64,000 nucleotides of DNA. Origin: a bacterium (GTDB lineage Bacteria; Actinomycetota; Acidimicrobiia; Spongiisociales; ZC4RG35). Both the position numbers and the translations under genes were made by a program. The notes below the pieces were generated by a model that saw only the letters and a list, made by a program, of their open reading frames with translations, was not told the DNA's origin and searched no databases. The stretch is from the NCBI GenBank assembly GCA_024638655.1, contig JAHEJW010000014.1, forward strand, positions 4,991 to 68,990, in the 5' to 3' direction. This document shows positions 18,972 to 28,207 of the stretch, one piece after another; within the stretch, counting starts at the first letter, position 1; each line of letters opens with the position of its first letter.

Positions 18972-21328
18972 GTGACGACCTCGACCTTCGACCCCTCGGG
19001 CTCTCTGGTCACCTGATATCGAACCGGCGCCCTTGCCGCCAGCTCTTTCACGTGGGTGATCACACCGACCATCAGCCCGCTCCCTGCCAGCTCCTCGAGC
19101 ACCGAGGCGACCACGTCGAGCGACTCCTCGTCGAGCGTCCCGAACCCTTCGTCGAGGATGATCGCTTCGAGCCCGGCGCCACCCGTTCCCGAGAGTGTCT
19201 CGGCAAGTGACAGCGACAGCGCCAGCGACACGAGGAATGTCTCGCCGCCGGAGAGTGTGGCGACGTCTCTCAGCTCGTCGGCGTTGCGATGGTCGATGAT
19301 CCGGAAGCTCCCATCCTCATCGGCCTCCAGCGAGTACCCGCCACCCGACAGCTGGGCGAGCAGGTCGTTGGCACCCACCACCAACCCGTTGATCGCCCCG
19401 GCCATGAGCCATCGTTCGAACCCGTTGGCCTTCAGGTGGCCGGCCAATGCTCCGGCTATGGCCGCCTCGCGGGTGGACTCTTCGATTTGGCTGCGAAGCT
19501 CGTCGACCCGTTCGATCAGTGTCTGGAGCTTCTCTGCCGTCTGACGTGCGATCTCGATGTCTCTCGCCAGCTGAACCGCATAGGGAGGCTGTGCAGGGAC
19601 CTGGGCATCCTCGAGACGTGACACAAGCCCTGCTTGCCGTCCCTCGATATCGGCCTGCTGACGATTGACCCGGTCGAGAAGGCTGGTTCGCTCGCCCGAT
19701 AGATGTTCGAGCCGCTCGTCACTCCAAGACAGCAGGTCCTTCCATTGAATTGCCGGGTCGTCGCTCTCAGAGTGAGGCGGCTTGAGGTCGGCGATGTTCT
19801 CCCGGGCCATCATGAGGGCTCGCCCGACGGTTCTCACCGACTCCGACTCCGACTCCAGCCGCTTGCGCGCCTCACGCCAAGATTCCTCGAGCTGTGTCAG
19901 GTCTCGCTGAGCCACGACCAGCCGCTGGGAAGCCTCGGTGCGCTCCCTGGCAGCCTCTTCTAGCTCGTCCAGATCAAGAGCGGCCGCGATCGACTGGGCA
20001 AGCCGTTCCCTCTGGTCGGCAAGCGTCGCCCTGGTTGCGGTCAGCTCGGACAACTCCATGCGAGCCGATTCGAGCTTGTCGCGCGCCAGGCGATAGGCGT
20101 CTTTCGCCTCTTCCAGCGCGCCCTGGCGCTCGCTGAGGCTGTGTGGCATCGCGATCGCCGGGACATCGACCACTTCCCTGGCGCACACCGGACAGGGCTG
20201 GCCCTTCTCGAGTGTGCTGGCAACGGCATGCGCGGCATGGGTCAGTCGGGCGGAGGCCAGCTCCTCGTTGGCCGTGTCGAGCCGCACCTGCGTCTCCTCG
20301 GCGAGCTCCACGAGATCGTCGACCTTCTCCTGAGCCACGTCGATGTCGAGGTTCTCGAGACGTGTGCTCAGCTCTTTCAGCTCGAGTCGGGCCGATCGGG
20401 CACCCTCGATCGCTTCCTCACTCGGCAATTGGGACAAGTGCTTCTCGATCGCGGCGATCTCCTCACGTTTGTCGCCCATTGCCTGCTCGGCGAGCTCCTC
20501 CGCCTCTCTCGCCTCGGTCAGACGCTGCTCCATCTGGTCGAGATGATCCGGCGGTCTGAGATCACCGAGACGCTCGACGGCGCTCTCGATGGCGCCCAAA
20601 TCTCGTCTGGACGATCCGAGGTCCTGGTTCAGCTCGTCGAGTTCGCTCATCAGGTCGTCGATCTCAACTGCCAGGTCTTCGAGGTGGGTGACCCTCGAGA
20701 CGGCTGCTTCGAGACTCGAAACCGTGGGAGCATCGATCGACTCGAGGTGATTCTCGGCCGCAGCGAGACGCTCGGAAGCCACAGACCGGCGCACAGTGGC
20801 GAGCTCCCGCATCTGGCTGAACACCTCGAGACCCAGCAGGTCTCTCAACAGATCCCGTCGCTCCTTGGACCCGGCCTTGAGGAAGCGCGCGAACTCGCCC
20901 TGAGGAAGAACGACCGTCTTGGTGAAGTCGTCGAAGCGCAACTTGAGAAGGTCCTCCACGGCGGTGGTCACCTCACCCGAGCCGGCGGCCAAGGGCGATC
21001 CGTCGGACCTCTCCAAACGGGCTTCTTTGACCGAAGCACCGGTTTCCGTTCGCTCCGCGACTCGGGACGCGACATAGCCCTCACCGTCGACCTCGAACTC
21101 GAAAGCGACTCGGGCACGGTCGGCCCCCGCCGTGATAACCGGGGCCACCGCCCTGGCGCCGAGTCGGGGGACTCGTCCGTATAGAGCGAAGATCATCGCA
21201 TCGATCAGGCTCGATTTCCCTGCCCCCGTCGGGCCCGAGAGGGCGAAGAACTCGACGTCTTCCAGATCTACTTCGACCCTTGACCTGTAAGCCGAGAACC
21301 CTTCGACGGTGATCCGGGTGGGCCTCAC
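18968..21328 (-). CDS. sbcC: SbcC/Rad50-type ATPase of the DNA-end-processing complex
   Basis: 786 residues. Walker A GPTGAGKSS at residues 32-40, Q-loop region VLPQGEFARFL, long coiled coils, a zinc-hook CPVC at about residue 380, the signature LSGGETFLVSLALSLSLAE, and Walker B IILDEGFGTLD. This is the complete SMC-like layout. It is shorter than typical bacterial SbcC (about 1000 residues), closer to archaeal Rad50 length, so the coiled-coil arms are short. The start GTG 21328 overlaps the sbcD stop. The frame upstream of it is open but only reads across sbcD. Confidence 0.95.
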   Translation of the reverse strand: MRPTRITVEGFSAYRSRVEVDLEDVEFFALSGPTGAGKSSLIDAMIFALYGRVPRLGARAVAPVITAGADRARVAFEFEVDGEGYVASRVAERTETGASVKEARLERSDGSPLAAGSGEVTTAVEDLLKLRFDDFTKTVVLPQGEFARFLKAGSKERRDLLRDLLGLEVFSQMRELATVRRSVASERLAAAENHLESIDAPTVSSLEAAVSRVTHLEDLAVEIDDLMSELDELNQDLGSSRRDLGAIESAVERLGDLRPPDHLDQMEQRLTEAREAEELAEQAMGDKREEIAAIEKHLSQLPSEEAIEGARSARLELKELSTRLENLDIDVAQEKVDDLVELAEETQVRLDTANEELASARLTHAAHAVASTLEKGQPCPVCAREVVDVPAIAMPHSLSERQGALEEAKDAYRLARDKLESARMELSELTATRATLADQRERLAQSIAAALDLDELEEAARERTEASQRLVVAQRDLTQLEESWREARKRLESESESVRTVGRALMMARENIADLKPPHSESDDPAIQWKDLLSWSDERLEHLSGERTSLLDRVNRQQADIEGRQAGLVSRLEDAQVPAQPPYAVQLARDIEIARQTAEKLQTLIERVDELRSQIEESTREAAIAGALAGHLKANGFERWLMAGAINGLVVGANDLLAQLSGGGYSLEADEDGSFRIIDHRNADELRDVATLSGGETFLVSLALSLSLAETLSGTGGAGLEAIILDEGFGTLDEESLDVVASVLEELAGSGLMVGVITHVKELAARAPVRYQVTREPEGSKVEVVT

Positions 21329-22458
21329 GACATCACCTCGTCGAGAAGGTTGGCGAACAGCTTCTCGACATCGGGATCCTTCTGCCCCTTCTCGTCCAGG
21401 TAGCGGTGGAAGGCCTCGATCGGGCTGATGGATCGGCGATCGTCCGGCCCGTGCCGTGGGCCTGGCTCGGGGTTGTCCAGGACTACTTCCACGGCGCCAG
21501 GGATCACGGACCTCACCTCGTCGGCAAGCCCGACACGACCCCTCTCGGTGAGGATGACCTTGACGTAGGCGGATCCCACGTCGTCGGCGCGGGCGATCAC
21601 CTCGTCGAGACTCCCACGGAGGGTGACGAGACGACGGCCGGACGTCAGGGGAATGGCGGTGACCCGTGCCGGGAGGCCCGGCTCGGCTTCCACCAGCAGG
21701 ACGCCTTTCTGATCGTCGACCTCGCCGAAGTCCAGTTGCAACGGCGAGCCCGAATACCACACCGACCCGGCATGGGGGACCTTCTGCTGACGGTGCAGAT
21801 GACCAAGCGCTACGTAGGTGAGGTGTCCTGGGAAGACGCTGGTTGGGACGGCATAGCCGAAGATGTGGGCTTTGCGCTCACCACCCCCCGACTCGGCACC
21901 GAAGACCGTCAGATGGCTCAACAGCAGGTTGACCGTGCTCGCGGTCATTGGAGATGTGAGAGCGTCGACGACTCGGCCCACCCGATCCTGATAGGCGGCA
22001 GAGTGCTGGTCGGGATCCTCGCCCATCATCTGTTCGACCTTGACTATCCCCCGCTGGGAGACGAACGGCAGCAGGGCGGCACGCACGTCCAGGTCGGGAA
22101 GGTCCACCACACCGCCGTCATCGGGCTTGGCCGGGGTACCGACCGCGGTTACCCGTCCCATCTCGAGGAGCGGGGCTATGGCATCGAGTCGGAGGGGGCT
22201 GTCATGATTGCCGGCGACGACCAGAACCGGGGCGATCTCGGCGAGATCCAGCAGTGACCGCCACACGATCTGCTCCGCCGTCGCCGCTGGTGAGGAGGTG
22301 TCGAAGAGGTCTCCGGCAACCACGGTCAGGTCGACTTCGTGGTCGGCGGCGATGCCGACTATCTCGGCCAACACCTCAACGTGCTCAGCAGATCGGTCAC
22401 GGCCCCGGATACGCCTGCCGACATGCCAATCGGAGGTATGGAGGATCTTCACACCCAT
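21325..22458 (-). CDS. sbcD: SbcD/Mre11-type exonuclease subunit
   Basis: 377 residues of the calcineurin-like phosphoesterase family. Metal-binding motifs occur in order: DWH (residues 10-12), GDLFD (about 50), GNHD (about 82), followed later by LLSHL and GHLH. The C-terminal part would bind SbcC. With SbcC it opens and trims blocked or hairpin DNA ends. It lies 73 bp below herA and overlaps sbcC by 4 bases. Confidence 0.95.
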   Translation of the reverse strand: MGVKILHTSDWHVGRRIRGRDRSAEHVEVLAEIVGIAADHEVDLTVVAGDLFDTSSPAATAEQIVWRSLLDLAEIAPVLVVAGNHDSPLRLDAIAPLLEMGRVTAVGTPAKPDDGGVVDLPDLDVRAALLPFVSQRGIVKVEQMMGEDPDQHSAAYQDRVGRVVDALTSPMTASTVNLLLSHLTVFGAESGGGERKAHIFGYAVPTSVFPGHLTYVALGHLHRQQKVPHAGSVWYSGSPLQLDFGEVDDQKGVLLVEAEPGLPARVTAIPLTSGRRLVTLRGSLDEVIARADDVGSAYVKVILTERGRVGLADEVRSVIPGAVEVVLDNPEPGPRHGPDDRRSISPIEAFHRYLDEKGQKDPDVEKLFANLLDEVMS

Positions 22459-22531
22459 AGTTCCGATCGTAGAAAGGGGGTGTGACAGATCCGGGTAACT
22501 GGTGCTCTAAACCGCCAGTCCCGCCCGCGAT

Positions 22532-24202
22532 CTAGAGGTCTTCGAAGGGATCCTTCGGCCCGGCGCCATCGAGGGGACGCACCGCCTCCGCAGCCCTCGT
22601 CGCCCATGCGGGGAAGGGGAACTCGAGCACCAAGGGCACGGGGATCTCAGGCTGGCTGAGGATCATCGTCCCCGGCTTGACGATCGTCGCCCTCTGGCGA
22701 TGGACGGACGGCAGGAAGCCGTACTCCTCCCGGGCGGCCTCAGCCGAGTCGAGGCGGCCCACGACCCTTATCGACGAGTTGGCGATTATGCGACGCTCCA
22801 CCTCGGATGCGGTCTGCTGGGCTCCGAAGAGGATCACGCCCAGAGACCTCCCACGCTCCGCGATGTCGAGCAGGATCTCCTTGATGGGGCTCGTCCCCTC
22901 GCGCGGGGCATACTTGTTCAGCTCGTCGAGGACGACCATCAAGAGCTCTTCGGACTGCCCCGCCTTCTCTTTCTCCTCGAAGGCCTTCCTCAAGGTGACG
23001 CCGACGACGAAACGCTTCGCCCGATCGTTGAGGTTGTGCAGGTCGACCACGGTGACTTGGTGCCCGTCGAGATCGATTCGGTGGCGGTCGGGGTCGGGAA
23101 CGTCGGAACGGATCAAACGTCCCAAGTGGCGGACAGACGCCTGAAGACGTCGCACGAAGGCATTGATCGTCCCGGTGCCGATCGCCGGGCCGGCCCAACG
23201 ATGACGATGCTCATCGGATTGCACCCTCTCCGTGATCACATCAGCCAGCTCCCGGAAGGTTCGCACCTTCACACCGTCGATCACAGCCGCCCCTGTCTCG
23301 GTCGGCTCGGCATGCCGCAGCTGGGCCATGACGTTGTAGACGACTGTCGTGTATTGCGCTCGATCGTCCTCGGCGTCGGCGAACAGGAAAGGCAACAGAT
23401 CCTGGTCGCAGAACTCGTGAATGCTCCAGAAGAAGGATGTCACGTCGGGTCGTGTGGCCACGTCGGCAGTTGCTCGCGGATCGTCGATTCGCGGAGGTGC
23501 ATAGAGGCCCACAGACGTGAAAGGCGTCGAAGGCAGACCGAGATCTGCATAACGGGACCGCTCGGCGTCGTCGAGACGAGAGTTGACCCGGTCGAGGTGA
23601 AGCAGATCTTCCCCCTTGACGTTGAAGATCAGCGCTTTGGTGTTGATCGCAGCCTGGCCGAGGACGCCCGATGTGAAAAGGGAGTGCAGCAAGAAGGTCG
23701 CATAGCTGGTCTTTGTTGCTACACCGGAGATCCCCGAGATGTTCACATGAGCCCCGCGATCACCGTTGACGAACTCGAAGTTGACCCAAAGCGGCGCGCC
23801 GTTGCGAGCCAGGCCGACCGGTACCCTGCGGTCCATCCGGTCGAAGAACAGTGCTTGCTCCCGCTCTTCGGCTTCAGCAATGCGAACCGGCTGACCCGGG
23901 CGGGGTGGCACGAAGATCTCCGGCTCGAACCGGGTGGCGGTCACCTGGGCGGCCTCGGAGACCTCTGCGGGGAGGATGCCATCTTCGATGAGGAAGACGT
24001 CGGAATCGAATCTGGCGCCTTCATGTCGGGCCACTACCTGACCGACCGTCCCGAACATCCTCACCACCTCACCGGTGGGGAGCACCCGCTCCAACGCCAC
24101 GACATCGTCGAGTTGCAGGAACTCCCCTTCGCCAACACCAACCCAGAACTCGAGCGGTGTCGACTCACGGGTACCGAGCACTCGACCGACCATTTCCGTC
24201 AT
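22532..24202 (-). CDS. herA: HerA-family hexameric ATPase/helicase (DUF87, HAS-barrel)
   Basis: 556 residues. The N-terminus (MVGRVLGT...PLEFWVGV) has the HAS-barrel pattern of HerA; a P-loop SGISGVATKTSYATF follows at about residue 148, Walker B is MVVLDELNKYAP, and an arginine-finger-like region VVGRLDSAEAAREEYG lies towards the C-terminus. HerA pumps DNA and activates NurA during end resection. First gene of the herA-sbcD-sbcC-nurA operon and divergent from mgs by 68 bp. Distinct from FtsK: no membrane part and no gamma domain. Confidence 0.88.
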   Translation of the reverse strand: MTEMVGRVLGTRESTPLEFWVGVGEGEFLQLDDVVALERVLPTGEVVRMFGTVGQVVARHEGARFDSDVFLIEDGILPAEVSEAAQVTATRFEPEIFVPPRPGQPVRIAEAEEREQALFFDRMDRRVPVGLARNGAPLWVNFEFVNGDRGAHVNISGISGVATKTSYATFLLHSLFTSGVLGQAAINTKALIFNVKGEDLLHLDRVNSRLDDAERSRYADLGLPSTPFTSVGLYAPPRIDDPRATADVATRPDVTSFFWSIHEFCDQDLLPFLFADAEDDRAQYTTVVYNVMAQLRHAEPTETGAAVIDGVKVRTFRELADVITERVQSDEHRHRWAGPAIGTGTINAFVRRLQASVRHLGRLIRSDVPDPDRHRIDLDGHQVTVVDLHNLNDRAKRFVVGVTLRKAFEEKEKAGQSEELLMVVLDELNKYAPREGTSPIKEILLDIAERGRSLGVILFGAQQTASEVERRIIANSSIRVVGRLDSAEAAREEYGFLPSVHRQRATIVKPGTMILSQPEIPVPLVLEFPFPAWATRAAEAVRPLDGAGPKDPFEDL

Positions 24203-24212
24203 CGCTGCCGAG

Positions 24213-24243
24213 GGTATACGGCCGGTCTGACAGATCCGGTCAA
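24213..24243 (-). promoter_or_regulatory. Candidate promoter for the herA operon
   Basis: Read leftwards, TTGACC (24243-24238) and TATACC (24218-24213) are separated by 19 bp, slightly long, about 11 bp upstream of the herA ATG. The 68-bp gap with mgs must hold both promoters. Confidence 0.35.
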
Positions 24244-24270
24244 AAGGTCCGGGTGGCCGAGGTTGGTGGT

Positions 24271-25419
24271 ATGAGTCTCGTGGTCTTCCCCTTCAAGCAT
24301 GAGGACCCGGCGGTGGTTCGAAGGAATCTGGAGGTGGCGGCGCAGCAAGGATCGATCGAGGCGGTTTGGGCAGTTGCCGCCGAGGTCGGCGCTTCTCTGG
24401 AACAGGTCGAGGCGATCGGACGTGAGGTAGCCGATGTCTCGGGTAGAGCCGTATCGGTCTTCCCTCAGGAGCGTCTCGGAGATCTGAGACCGGGGAAAGG
24501 CGATGGCATGAACACCGCCCTGGCCATGGCGGCAGAACATGACTTCGAGCGGATTCACTTCTATGACGCCGACATCACCAATTTCGATGCGTCCTGGATC
24601 GAGGGTGCCGAGGCTGCTGCCGACGACGGGTACGAGATAGTTCGTCATCGGTTCCCCCGCGCCGCCACCGACGCCATGATCACCTGGATGGTCACCCGCC
24701 CGGCACTGGCGATGACCTTCTCCGGTACGATCCTCCCACGGCTGGGACAACCGCTCGGTGGCGAGCTGTTGATATCCGGCGGCGTTGCCAAGGCCTTGGC
24801 CGCGGATGGCTTCGTCAGAAGCCGCTCCGATTGGGGCATAGACACAGTCATCACCTATGCCACCGCGGTGATGGGAGCGCCGATGTACGAGCACAACGTC
24901 TCAACGGGCAAGCGTCATGCCCTCTACGGCTCTCTCGACGAGATTCGTGACATGTTGCTCGAGTGTCTCGATGCGGTGCGTTCGCTGGCCGGGAAGCCGT
25001 TCCCACCTCCCCATGCCCGGTTCGCAGCCGACCCGCCGGCTGCTGTCCCCGAGGATCTCAAATCGGTGATCGGCTACGACGTCGAGCGCACAACGGCCCT
25101 ACTCGTGGCCGATTGGACCGACGAGGAATCGGATCTTGCCAGGAGCATCCCCGGTGATATCTCGAGCCATGTGCTGGTGAACCGTGACACACCCAGCTTC
25201 GAGTTCATGGACGCGGCGGCGTGGGGAGTCACGCTCTCCTGGCTCCTCGGTTCGTTTCGCCTCGGTGACTCGAATTGGGAGTCGTTGGCTTTTCGACTCT
25301 GGCTCATGAGAGTCCTCTCGTACACGTCGAGCGAGGTTCCAAAGGGTTACGACAACGCGATTACCTACCTGGAAGAAGCCATCCTTCGATACGAGCAAGC
25401 CGGTCCCGCCATCGTCTGA
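24271..25419 (+). CDS. mgs: Mannosylglycerate synthase (GT78, single-step)
   Basis: 382 residues. It resembles the Rhodothermus marinus enzyme that makes mannosylglycerate from GDP-mannose and D-glycerate in one step. The shared landmarks, as I know that protein, are MSLVVFPFKHE at the N-terminus, QERLG and LRPGKGDGMNTAL (Lys76 region), HFYDADI (DXD-like metal site near residue 99), HRFPRAATDAMITWM, QPLGGELL, RSDWGIDT and FMD..AW. Length also fits (about 397 in R. marinus). ATG 24271 has GAGGT 7 nt upstream and gives the same N-terminus as the known enzyme. Mannosylglycerate is a compatible solute for salt and heat stress, and manC in this window can supply the donor. Confidence 0.92.
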   Translation: MSLVVFPFKHEDPAVVRRNLEVAAQQGSIEAVWAVAAEVGASLEQVEAIGREVADVSGRAVSVFPQERLGDLRPGKGDGMNTALAMAAEHDFERIHFYDADITNFDASWIEGAEAAADDGYEIVRHRFPRAATDAMITWMVTRPALAMTFSGTILPRLGQPLGGELLISGGVAKALAADGFVRSRSDWGIDTVITYATAVMGAPMYEHNVSTGKRHALYGSLDEIRDMLLECLDAVRSLAGKPFPPPHARFAADPPAAVPEDLKSVIGYDVERTTALLVADWTDEESDLARSIPGDISSHVLVNRDTPSFEFMDAAAWGVTLSWLLGSFRLGDSNWESLAFRLWLMRVLSYTSSEVPKGYDNAITYLEEAILRYEQAGPAIV

Positions 25420-25500
25420 CGGCCGATTGTGCCCAACGGCCCTAGCGGCCCGGAACTGCCCATGTCTACCTTCGGGACAGGCGATCGAGGAGACGACGGA

Positions 25501-26268
25501 ATGATCACTGCAGACACCAACAACGCACCCGACTGGGTGGACCTGACCACACCCGGCGTGGAGAGGGCGGTCGAGTTCTACTCCGCGCTTCTCGGCTGGG
25601 ACGTGGAGAAGACTGCCACCCCCCTGGGCGACTATTACATCGCCACGGAACGGGGGCACCAGGTCGCCGGTCTGATGGAGCAAAACCAGAACATCGCGGG
25701 ACCGCCCACCTGGACGATGTACATAAACGTCGACGACGTGGACGAGACGGCCACGCGCGTCATCGGCGCAGGCGGGGCGTTGCCAGCACCACCGTTCGAC
25801 ATCCCGGATGGAAGGGTGGCCATAGCTGCCGACCCGACAGGCGCGATGTTTGGGATCATCGGCACGCCACTGGCGCACTCCGACAAGTGGTGGTTCTCAA
25901 TGGAGAGCGGAGCCGTTTGCTGGGTCGAGTTACTGACGCATGACCCGATCAAGGCAGAGCCCTTCTACACGGCTGTCTTCTCATGGAAAGCAGAGAGGGA
26001 CGACGCCGACATGCCGTCCTACACGATCTTCCGTCTCGATGGCGACGACGTCGCAGGCATGATGTCGATGCCCGAGGAGGTGCCCCCGGAGGCGCCCTCC
26101 CACTGGATGGTGTATTTCTCCGTCGAAGACTGTGAAGTCGCCGAGAAAGCGGCAGTCAGCCACGGTGGCCAGGTCCTGCGCAGCACAGCCGAGATCCCGA
26201 TTGGCCGGTTCGCCGTCCTCGAAGATCCCGCAGGGGCACCGTTCCAGGTGATGGAGTACAGAGAATGA
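25501..26268 (+). CDS. Two-domain VOC (glyoxalase/bleomycin-resistance fold) protein
   Basis: 255 residues made of two VOC modules (about residues 8-118 and 132-253). Each has an opening beta strand with VDLTTPG / CWVELLTHDP, an AVEFYSALLGW / AEPFYTAVFSW helix, and a closing DPTGAMFGI / DPAGAPFQV strand. Such proteins act as metal-dependent lyases or dioxygenases or as antibiotic-binding proteins; the substrate is unknown. ATG 25501 has GAGGAG 8 nt upstream. Its stop overlaps the next gene by ATGA. Confidence 0.83.
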   Translation: MITADTNNAPDWVDLTTPGVERAVEFYSALLGWDVEKTATPLGDYYIATERGHQVAGLMEQNQNIAGPPTWTMYINVDDVDETATRVIGAGGALPAPPFDIPDGRVAIAADPTGAMFGIIGTPLAHSDKWWFSMESGAVCWVELLTHDPIKAEPFYTAVFSWKAERDDADMPSYTIFRLDGDDVAGMMSMPEEVPPEAPSHWMVYFSVEDCEVAEKAAVSHGGQVLRSTAEIPIGRFAVLEDPAGAPFQVMEYRE

Positions 26269-26924
26269 GCTCGGTGCCCTCGACGAAGAGGACGCCGGCC
26301 AAGCTCGACCTGAGCAAGGACTACAAGGAGCTGTACAGCCCGTCGGCCAAGCAGGTGTCAGTGGTGGAGGTGCCCCAGCTCCTCTACACGACGGTGGACG
26401 GCTTGGTGGAGTCTGGGACCCTGCCTGGGGAGTCCGACAGATTCGGGGAAGACATCGGGGCGATGTACTCGGTCGGCTACGGACTCAAGTTCATGTCGAA
26501 ACTGCGGGACGACGACCCGATCGACTTCAAGGTGATGCCGTTGGAGGGTCTGTGGTCGACTGGAGACGGGGAGTTCGTCCCCAAGGAGCTCGAAGGGCTC
26601 GAATACACGTTGCTGATGCTTCAGCCTCCCCACATCACACCTGAGATGTTTGCTCGGGCCGTATCCGAGGCGATGGAGAAGAGCCCGAGCCGCGCCCTCG
26701 AGGAGATCGATCTGATCACCTGGGAGGAGGGCCTCTCCATCCAGATCATGCACGTGGGCCCCTACTCGGAGGAGCCGGGCACCATACAGCGGATGAGCGA
26801 TTTCGCCGCCGAGAACGGGTATCGGCTCCACGGGAGACATCACGAGATCTATGTAGGCGACCCCAACCGGGCCAGCCCGGAGAGGCTGAAGACGGTTCTC
26901 AGGCATCCGGTGCGCGTCGTTTGA
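26265..26924 (+). CDS. GyrI-like small-molecule-binding protein
   Basis: 219 residues. The pattern is that of stand-alone GyrI-like effector-binding proteins: an N-terminal KLDLSKDYKELYSPSAK lead, a VDGLVESGTLPGES loop, a central YTLLMLQP strand, LSIQIMHVGPYSEEP and HGRHHEIYVGDP near the end. These bind amphipathic small molecules and some hydrolyse them. ATG 26265 overlaps the VOC gene stop, so the two are coupled and may handle the same compound. No DNA-binding domain is present. Confidence 0.8.
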   Translation: MSSVPSTKRTPAKLDLSKDYKELYSPSAKQVSVVEVPQLLYTTVDGLVESGTLPGESDRFGEDIGAMYSVGYGLKFMSKLRDDDPIDFKVMPLEGLWSTGDGEFVPKELEGLEYTLLMLQPPHITPEMFARAVSEAMEKSPSRALEEIDLITWEEGLSIQIMHVGPYSEEPGTIQRMSDFAAENGYRLHGRHHEIYVGDPNRASPERLKTVLRHPVRVV

Positions 26925-26926
26925 GC

Positions 26927-27757
26927 TCAGCCCAGGGCAATCGCTCCGAGCGCAGCCAGAGTCAGCAGCACCCCGAATGCCTGACGGGCCCGGACATGCT
27001 CTCGATTGACGATCCTGGAGAGGAGGACGGTCACCGCCGGGTAGAACGACGAGGTGACACCGACCAGGGCGAGTGAGCCCGCCCTCAGCGCCAGGAGGAG
27101 GGCGGCGTTCCCGGCCACGTCGAGGACCCCGTTCGAGAAGACGATCAGACGTGGTACCCGGCTCCAGCCCGTGACCCTCCAGATACCGGCCGCCCCGATG
27201 ATCGCAACGACGGCCATCGTCGCTGCCCTGGCAGGCACCAGGGGAAGGAGCGCAGAGGCCTCCGAGGTTCGGTCGATGATCACCGCATAGCCACCGAAAC
27301 CGATGCCGGCCAGGACCCCGTACGGGGTGCCGCCGAAAGGGGTTTCACCCGGGTCCGCCACCCACGCCGAGAGGATCACCGCCGGGATCGCGATGGCGAT
27401 CCCGAGCCAAGCCAAGACACTCGGGCGTTCGCCTGCGAATACTCCGAAGAGCACGGGAATGATGGCACCCACCGCCGCCGCGGCCGGTGCTACGGCGGCA
27501 GCATGGGCCCGCCCGAGCCCGGCGAACAGGACCACCAGCCCGACGGCGCCGACAGCACCCGCCCCGGCTCCCAACCACAGATCTGTGGGGTTGGCCACAC
27601 CCCCTGTGAGCAATGCAAGGCCGGTGACGAGAGGGAATGAGAGAACCCCGGCCCAAAGGACAATCGAAGCTGCAGGGGCTCGTTTCGCCCCTTCGCCACC
27701 CAGGAAATCACCGGCTCCATAGAAGAGAGAGGCGAGACCCCCCAGGAGAACACCCAC
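26927..27757 (-). CDS. EamA/DMT-family transporter
   Basis: 276 residues, nearly all hydrophobic, with about ten membrane segments in two EamA halves (opening GGLASLFYGAGDFLGG; second half GVLAGIGFGGYAVIIDRTSE). A probable metabolite exporter of unknown substrate. The start is GTG 27757, 11 bp after the stop of the HIT gene, so it is probably cotranscribed with it. Its end is 3 bp from the convergent GyrI-like gene. Confidence 0.82.
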   Translation of the reverse strand: MGVLLGGLASLFYGAGDFLGGEGAKRAPAASIVLWAGVLSFPLVTGLALLTGGVANPTDLWLGAGAGAVGAVGLVVLFAGLGRAHAAAVAPAAAAVGAIIPVLFGVFAGERPSVLAWLGIAIAIPAVILSAWVADPGETPFGGTPYGVLAGIGFGGYAVIIDRTSEASALLPLVPARAATMAVVAIIGAAGIWRVTGWSRVPRLIVFSNGVLDVAGNAALLLALRAGSLALVGVTSSFYPAVTVLLSRIVNREHVRARQAFGVLLTLAALGAIALG

Positions 27758-27768
27758 GGCGGGGCCGT

Positions 27769-28191
27769 CTAGGCCGAGACGCCTCGGGCGTCCCGCCGCT
27801 CCAACTTCTCGCGGATGGCCCCGGCGGCCTGGTCCAGATCTTCGTGGTCGACCGAGGCCGCCGCGTTGGCGAAATCGAGATCGTGGATGCCATCGATCGG
27901 CACCACGTGGAGATGCAGATGTGGAACTTCCAGTCCAGCGATCATCAGACCGACCTTCTCAGGCGCGAAAGCCTCGTGAATCGCTCCACCGATCTCCTGA
28001 GCCACCGCGAAGAGGTGGTCACGCAGTGACGCCGGGCAGTCGATCCAGTGGTCCACCTCGAGCCGGGGCACGACGAGGACGTGCCCGGTGCGCAGCGGAT
28101 TTATCGACATGAAGGCAACGCATTCGTCATCACGCCACACGAAGGTCCCCGGGATTTCTCCCTCGATGATCTTGGTGAAGATGGTGGGCAT
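27769..28191 (-). CDS. HIT-family nucleotide hydrolase
   Basis: 140 residues, normal length for bacterial HIT proteins. The N-terminus FTKIIEGEIPGTFVWRDDEC and the histidine triad HLHLHVV (about residues 92-98) are diagnostic. Members cleave AMP/adenosine phosphoramidates or dinucleoside polyphosphates. Same strand as the EamA gene below and the sugar-dehydrogenase gene above (16-bp gap). Confidence 0.92.
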   Translation of the reverse strand: MPTIFTKIIEGEIPGTFVWRDDECVAFMSINPLRTGHVLVVPRLEVDHWIDCPASLRDHLFAVAQEIGGAIHEAFAPEKVGLMIAGLEVPHLHLHVVPIDGIHDLDFANAAASVDHEDLDQAAGAIREKLERRDARGVSA

Positions 28192-28207
28192 CGGGCCAGG
28201 TTAGGGA

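Noticed and set aside
22459..22531. 73-bp gap between herA and sbcD checked for a tRNA
   Set aside because: No cloverleaf or T-loop GTTCGAATC motif; probably just a spacer.
22700..24274. A rightward 524-codon open frame antisense to herA
   Set aside because: It mirrors the herA codon pattern, has no recognisable motif, and herA has intact HerA motifs. High GC makes long antisense frames common.
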